Positions 27,539 to 31,951 of a stretch of DNA of 31,951 bases are shown in pieces (positions within the stretch are counted from its first letter, which is position 1; each line of letters opens with the position of its first letter). The position numbers and the translations under genes were made by a program. The notes under the pieces were generated by a model. The model was given only the letters and a program-made list of their open reading frames with translations, made no database searches and was not told the DNA's origin. The stretch is from positions 6,517-38,467 of the forward strand of contig NW_003314474.1 of assembly GCF_000143415.4 (NCBI RefSeq), read 5' to 3'. The stretch comes from Selaginella moellendorffii. Taxonomy: Eukaryota; Streptophyta; Lycopodiopsida; Selaginellales; Selaginellaceae.

Positions 27539-29563
27539 ATGGCGAACCAGGAGAGAGGGCTGGAGCTCGGCCAGCGCTGCGATCACCAGCATTCTCCTCT
27601 ATCGGCAGCAGCGGAAGATCCAGAGAAGGACATGGCCGCGGGTCCAAGAACGAAGGTCTATAGAAGGAGATTTTCTTCGATCAGAGGCATCGCAGTGCGT
27701 CCTCCAGTCACTCGCCGGCGGAGAGACGATCAATGGAGCAGCTCTCGTCGGTTTCGAGGTCAGTGCATCGCTTGTGAGTAAAGGAAAATGCTGATTGATT
27801 TCTGTTTCTTTCAAGTTCTGGAATGTAGAACAAACGAGTGATCCAAAGGTAGCATTCGAGTGTCTTCCACTCCGGCCTTGCGATTTTCGTCTACCTTCTT
27901 CTTGGATCAAGCGCCTGGACCAAGAAAGTCCTCCATATATTCACATAAGACGCAGTAAGACTTCTATTTCTCTTGTCTTATATATTTTATTCTCTCTCAC
28001 ATTTCAGATGTTTATCTCACGAAGAAAACGCCGAAAGTCTCCAAAGACGATGGAATGCAGTGCTCTTGCAAAGGATCAAAAATCTGCTCGTCAGACTGCA
28101 TTTGCAGGTATTTGTCTTCGTTCACTCTTTTGTTTGTTAATTTTCTTTGATGGTGGTTTTAGATTACTGTACACTAGTTGTTCATCCAGCTGCGCTTGTG
28201 AAGGCAAATGCGAGAATCTTCCTTTTCAAAAGCGTGATGGCCGGAGGCTAAGACTTAAAGAGGTACCGTTGTAATCTCATTTGTGTCCTTAAGAATGTGG
28301 TTCTGGCAGACGGAGAATTGTGGATGGGGTCTTTTTGCGGATGAAAATATTGAGCGAGGCGATTTTTTGATCGAGTACATTGGCGAAGGTAATTTAGATT
28401 TTAGATTTTCAGTTTAGATGTTCTCATTTTCCTTTCTGCAGTAATTGACGACAAGACGTGTGAAGAAAGATTATGGGATCTGAAAGAACGTGGCGAGAAT
28501 AACTTCTACCTCTGTGAAGTCGGTCACGACAAGGTGATCGACGCGACCTTCAAGGGCAACATGTCTCGATTTATCAATCACAGTTGCAATCCCAACGCAC
28601 AATTGCGAAAATGGTCTGCCAAATTCTTCTACAATCTACTTACGAGCAAGTTACTATTTCCAGGCAATGCGATGGAGAGCTTAGAATCGGCGTGTTCGCA
28701 GTATCTCGTATATTGAAGGGTCAGGAAATAACATACGATTACAAGTAAGTGGAACTACCTTCGTGACACTGCTAATCTTTCGTGCAGGTACATTCAATTC
28801 GGGACGGAGCAGCAGTGTCACTGCGGATCCAAAAATTGCAAAGGGATACTTGGCGGCTCTAGGCCAACTAAGCTACAGAATCAGAATGTGCAAGGAGAAA
28901 TGGTTCAGGTAAATACGAAACTTAAGGTTTTTGACAGGCTTTTCCGTTGCGTAGTTTTTTCCACAACAGGAAAAGATGGATGCTCCAGAAACGCAGAACT
29001 TTTCTAAACCAAGGGAGTTCAAGCAGATAATCTCCGATGCACCATGTATGGAAGGTTCTTTCTCTCTTTTCATTTCTCTTTCTTTCGTTTGCTTGAACAC
29101 TGTTTGCTTTTACAGCTGTGTCTCCTTTCGCGCATTCGAGGAACTCTGTCGGACACAGAGTACGAGTATGGTGGCCTCTCGACCAAAAGTACGTGATGCT
29201 GCCTATTCTTTTTCTGCTACTGAAAGCTTTATAAATCTTGTAGATACTACAGCGGACGGATCATACGCTACAACGCCTCGATTGGCAAACATCAGGTGAG
29301 TGTCGTTTTTGTCATGCCTATTAAACATTGCTTGTACATGCTCCTACTGTGCATGTACATGCCTCTTAAATTTTTCTTGTGCATGCTTGTACATAGATAC
29401 TTTACGATGATGGTGACGAGGAGGAGATTAGCTTGCTCGAGGAGAAATGGTCATGGGAGAAGAAGGTCAGAACAATACTAAATAGCACGGTAAAAACATT
29501 AAATTCCACTCTGAGCAGGAAGGGGCCATCCTAGAACAAAAACTAAGAACCTTGGAAGTTTAG
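27539..29563 (+). CDS. SET-domain histone-lysine methyltransferase, ASHH3-like, with C-terminal Tudor-like module
   Basis: Thirteen exons, 437 residues: 27539-27758, 27829-27954, 28008-28107, 28163-28262, 28310-28388, 28442-28613, 28664-28744, 28788-28908, 28970-29045, 29116-29188, 29244-29295, 29397-29465, 29519-29563. A Cys-rich AWS domain (about 130-165: CSCKGSKICSSDCICR, SCSSSCACEGKCEN) precedes SET (about 183-292) with GWGLFADENI, IGEVIDDKTCEERLWDLKER, the cofactor/active-site NHSCNPN (254-260) and YDYKY. The post-SET zinc site is CHCGSKNCKG (303-). This AWS-SET-postSET order is the ASH1/SET2 class, usually H3K36-directed, in the nucleus. Residues about 370-420 (GHRVRVWWPLDQKYYSGRII ... 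YDDGDEEE) form a Tudor-like barrel with an aromatic Trp-Trp. If the last 53-nt intron is retained, the protein ends instead at TAG 29532-29534 (445 residues). Confidence 0.9.
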
Positions 29564-29674
29564 AGGTATCTAGATCCCAAGCAACGAGATTTTAGCCACA
29601 GGACGATCATCCAGTTCCAGTTCTGAAGCTAAGAAATTCTTTTCGTCATTTGGCTCTAATGGTTTTCCCTGTGG

Positions 29675-31906
29675 ATGACCAACTTAGCTCTCAAGAACGC
29701 TCACCTCCTCCTGGAATCCCTGCTCAAGTCTGCCACGCCATCTCTCGCGGAAGTGAAAGAGATCCAAAAATCGATCGGACTATCATCCTCTGGCTCTCGG
29801 CTTGACAATCTTTTGATCCGCGCGTACGCCCACTGTGGAAGCCTCGATGGATCGCGCGAGCTCTTCGATGGAATGCGCGAGCGGACGCTCTTCTCGTGGT
29901 CGATCATGGTGGCGGCGCACGCCCAGAGAGGGCATCTGGAAGAAGCATCCGCGATCCACGAGAAGATGCCTGCCTGGAATGTCGTGTGCTGGAACGCGAT
30001 GCTGGCGCCACTGGCGGATTCCGGGCGGCTGGACTTTTCCGCCAGAATGTTCCAAGCGATGCCAGGGCGGAATGCCGTGTCCTGGACGGCGGCGATTGCT
30101 GCAAGTGCCCGGAATGGGCATCTGGTGTGGGCGATGGAGCTATTTCACAAGATGCCTTCTACGAGCGAAATCTCTTGGGACTCCATCACTAGGGCCCTTG
30201 CTCTGTCAGGGAATCTCGACGATGCGAGGCTCTATTTCCATCGATCGCCCGCAAGAATGAGCTTTGCGACTTGGATGGCAATCTTCCAGGCGTGTGCCAG
30301 GAGTGGCGAGCTTGATCACGCAAAAGCCCTCTTCGATCAAGCGATTGAGAGGAACGAGGATTCGTGGAGCGCGATGCTCTGGGGATATGCCACGCAGGGG
30401 AGTCTGAGAGATTCCGTGGCTGTGCTGGAGAAGATGCCTGTGGTGGGAGTGGTCTCGTGCTCGAGCCTCGTCCAGTGTTATACCCAGAACGGGTATATTC
30501 GTGAGGCGAAAGCACTCTTTGATGGATTGCCCGCGAGATCGGAGGACACGTGGACGGCTCTCGCTGTGGGATATGCCCGCACTGGGCATCTTGGCGAAGC
30601 GGGGATTTTGACGGACAGGATGCCGCAGAGGAATCTCGTGTGCATGGCTGCGATTTTGCAGGCTCACGAGGGGGATCTCCATGCAGCAAAGGGAATCTTT
30701 GTTGAGATGCCAGAGAAGAACTATACGTGTTGGAACACATTGCTTACGGCCTACGCTAGTGCCGATTTGTTCGAATGTGTGGAGCGAGTTTTCAAGAAAA
30801 TGCCGATGCATTGCGAGGTTCCATGTACGACGATGATCTCGGTGTACGGCAAGCACAGGCATTTCCGGGAATCTTTAGAAACGTATGATTCTATGCCCAG
30901 GAAAGATGTTGTAGCTGCCAATGCGGTTTTGCAAGCAAAAGTGGCAAACGGGCTTCTATGCGAGGCACTGGAGTTTTATGAGAAGATGCCCGTGAGGTCG
31001 ATTCCCACTTGGACAATCATGATCCGGGCATATTCTCAAAATGGCTGTACAGACTTGGCGAAAACTATATTCGATCAAGCGTCCAAGGATCTCGTTTCAT
31101 GGAATGTGCTAATGAAACTCTACGGAACCACCGGTTATGTCCTCCAGGCAGAAGTTTTGTTTGAGAAGGCTCCGGCAAGGAATATCCTGTCGTGGACCGC
31201 CATGTACTCTGCATATGCCCGCTGTGGGCACCTGCTGGAAACCAAAAACCTCTTTGACAAGATGCCTAGCCGCGACATTTATACTTGGAACACACTCGCT
31301 TCGTGTTATGTCTTGCATGGAAACTTAAGCGAGGCACGAAGTACATTCCAAAAGATGCCGGAGCACAGCAGCGTGACGTTCAATGAGATGCTCGTGGCAC
31401 TTTTTCAGGACACTGGCCTGGATCAAATCAAAAGCCTGTTTGATACATTGCCTGAAAAGTGTGTTGTTTCATAGTCACTGCTGATCTCGGCATATGCCCA
31501 AAACGCCATGTCCAAGGAAGGATTTCAACTGTTTCGTGACATGATCTTGGAAGGAATCTTGCCTGACGAAGTTTGCATGACCATTGTTTTGGATCTGTGC
31601 AGCCACACCGAGGATGCACTGCGGATCTTTAGATACTTGGAGCAGGATCTTGGCTTGAGGGCCGTGAGGGAGCACTACTTGTGTTTGATTGACATCCTTG
31701 GAAAATCTGGATGGACGAAGAGAGCTCAAGACTTGATTCAAAGCATGGGCTACAGTGAAGCTTGGGCATCACTCCTTGGATCTTGCAAGATCCACAATGA
31801 TCCTTCAATTGGAGCAAAAGCAGCTGCAGAGCTGGCCAGCTTTGATCCAGAAACATCTGCAACTTACGTGTTGTTGTCCACTATATATTTTGAAAGTAAC
31901 TCTTAA
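29675..31906 (+). pseudogene. PLS-type PPR gene interrupted by an in-frame TAG
   Basis: One intronless frame runs from ATG 29675 to 31906, broken only by TAG at 31472-31474. Before it lie 599 residues with about 18 S-type PPR motifs. After it the same frame continues SLLISAYAQN, a motif with FRDMILEGILPDEV, then EHYLCLIDILGKSGWTKRAQ and WASLLGSCKIHN (E1), to ...YVLLSTIYFESNS. The stop replaces the conserved Trp of the VVSW-LLISAYAQN helix (TGG to TAG by one G-to-A change). Several motifs have unusual residues at the RNA-specifying position 5 (Met, Asp, Ala), more than in the three other PPR genes here, which fits relaxed selection. Alternatively a 599-residue truncated protein without E1 is made. 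No credible intron removes the stop. Confidence 0.8.
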
Positions 31907-31951
31907 ATCTCATCACATTTTAGATCTTGGAAACTTAGCTTTATCAACCTT

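Noticed and set aside
31440-31490. Short intron or recoding that would bypass the TAG in the fourth PPR gene
   Set aside because: Candidate introns are 14-37 nt and either too short or change the frame; recoding of TAG has no supporting structure visible.
1-31951. CRISPR arrays, rRNA or tRNA genes
   Set aside because: No regularly spaced identical repeats and no cloverleaf or rRNA core sequence was seen. The only 5S-like sequence is the TFIIIA cassette exon, which is diverged and lies in a gene.

Overview
The window reads as nuclear DNA of a land plant, most likely a lycophyte such as Selaginella moellendorffii. This is inferred from spliceosomal introns mostly 44-100 nt long, tightly packed genes, abundant PLS-type pentatricopeptide repeat (PPR) genes, and a TFIIIA gene carrying the land-plant 5S rRNA-mimic exon. 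No database search was possible. Spliced models were built by hand from GT-AG (once GC-AG) sites, reading frame and family conservation; exon lengths and codon counts were checked for consistency.

Layout. Positions 1 to about 12,250 are AT-rich and contain decayed transposable elements: a broken Ty3/gypsy chromovirus with chromodomain and reverse transcriptase in permuted order, a miniature LTR element with an antisense tRNA-Met primer site, a three-copy LTR-like family (two direct, one inverted), a GA-rich minisatellite and several eroded reading frames. From about 12,250 the sequence becomes GC-richer and gene-dense.

Genes in order: an orphan exon (-, 12,250); phosphopantetheine adenylyltransferase (-, 6 exons); a germin-like protein (+, intronless); an RNase H with an N-terminal viroplasmin domain and two complete RNase H domains (-, 15 exons); three PLS-type PPR genes (-, +, +); a two-domain CrcB/FEX fluoride exporter (-, 6 exons); TFIIIA (-, 5 coding exons plus the 5S-mimic cassette exon); an ASHH3-like SET-domain histone methyltransferase with a C-terminal Tudor-like module (+, 13 exons); and a fourth PPR gene with an in-frame TAG in place of a conserved tryptophan (+).

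How it fits together. From 17,855 to 22,817 coding sequences are separated by only 5, 29 and 20 bp, and the last one meets FEX tail-to-tail with both stop codons inside one CTATAG palindrome. Telo-box type motifs lie just upstream of four housekeeping-like start codons (PPAT, RNase H, TFIIIA, SET). The best-defined regulatory element is the 5S rRNA-like cassette exon inside TFIIIA, where inclusion brings in a premature stop and skipping gives the full protein. The least familiar object is the RNase H gene: exons of 93, 144, 108 and 52 nt are repeated exactly in two tandem units, and a trace of a third unit follows.
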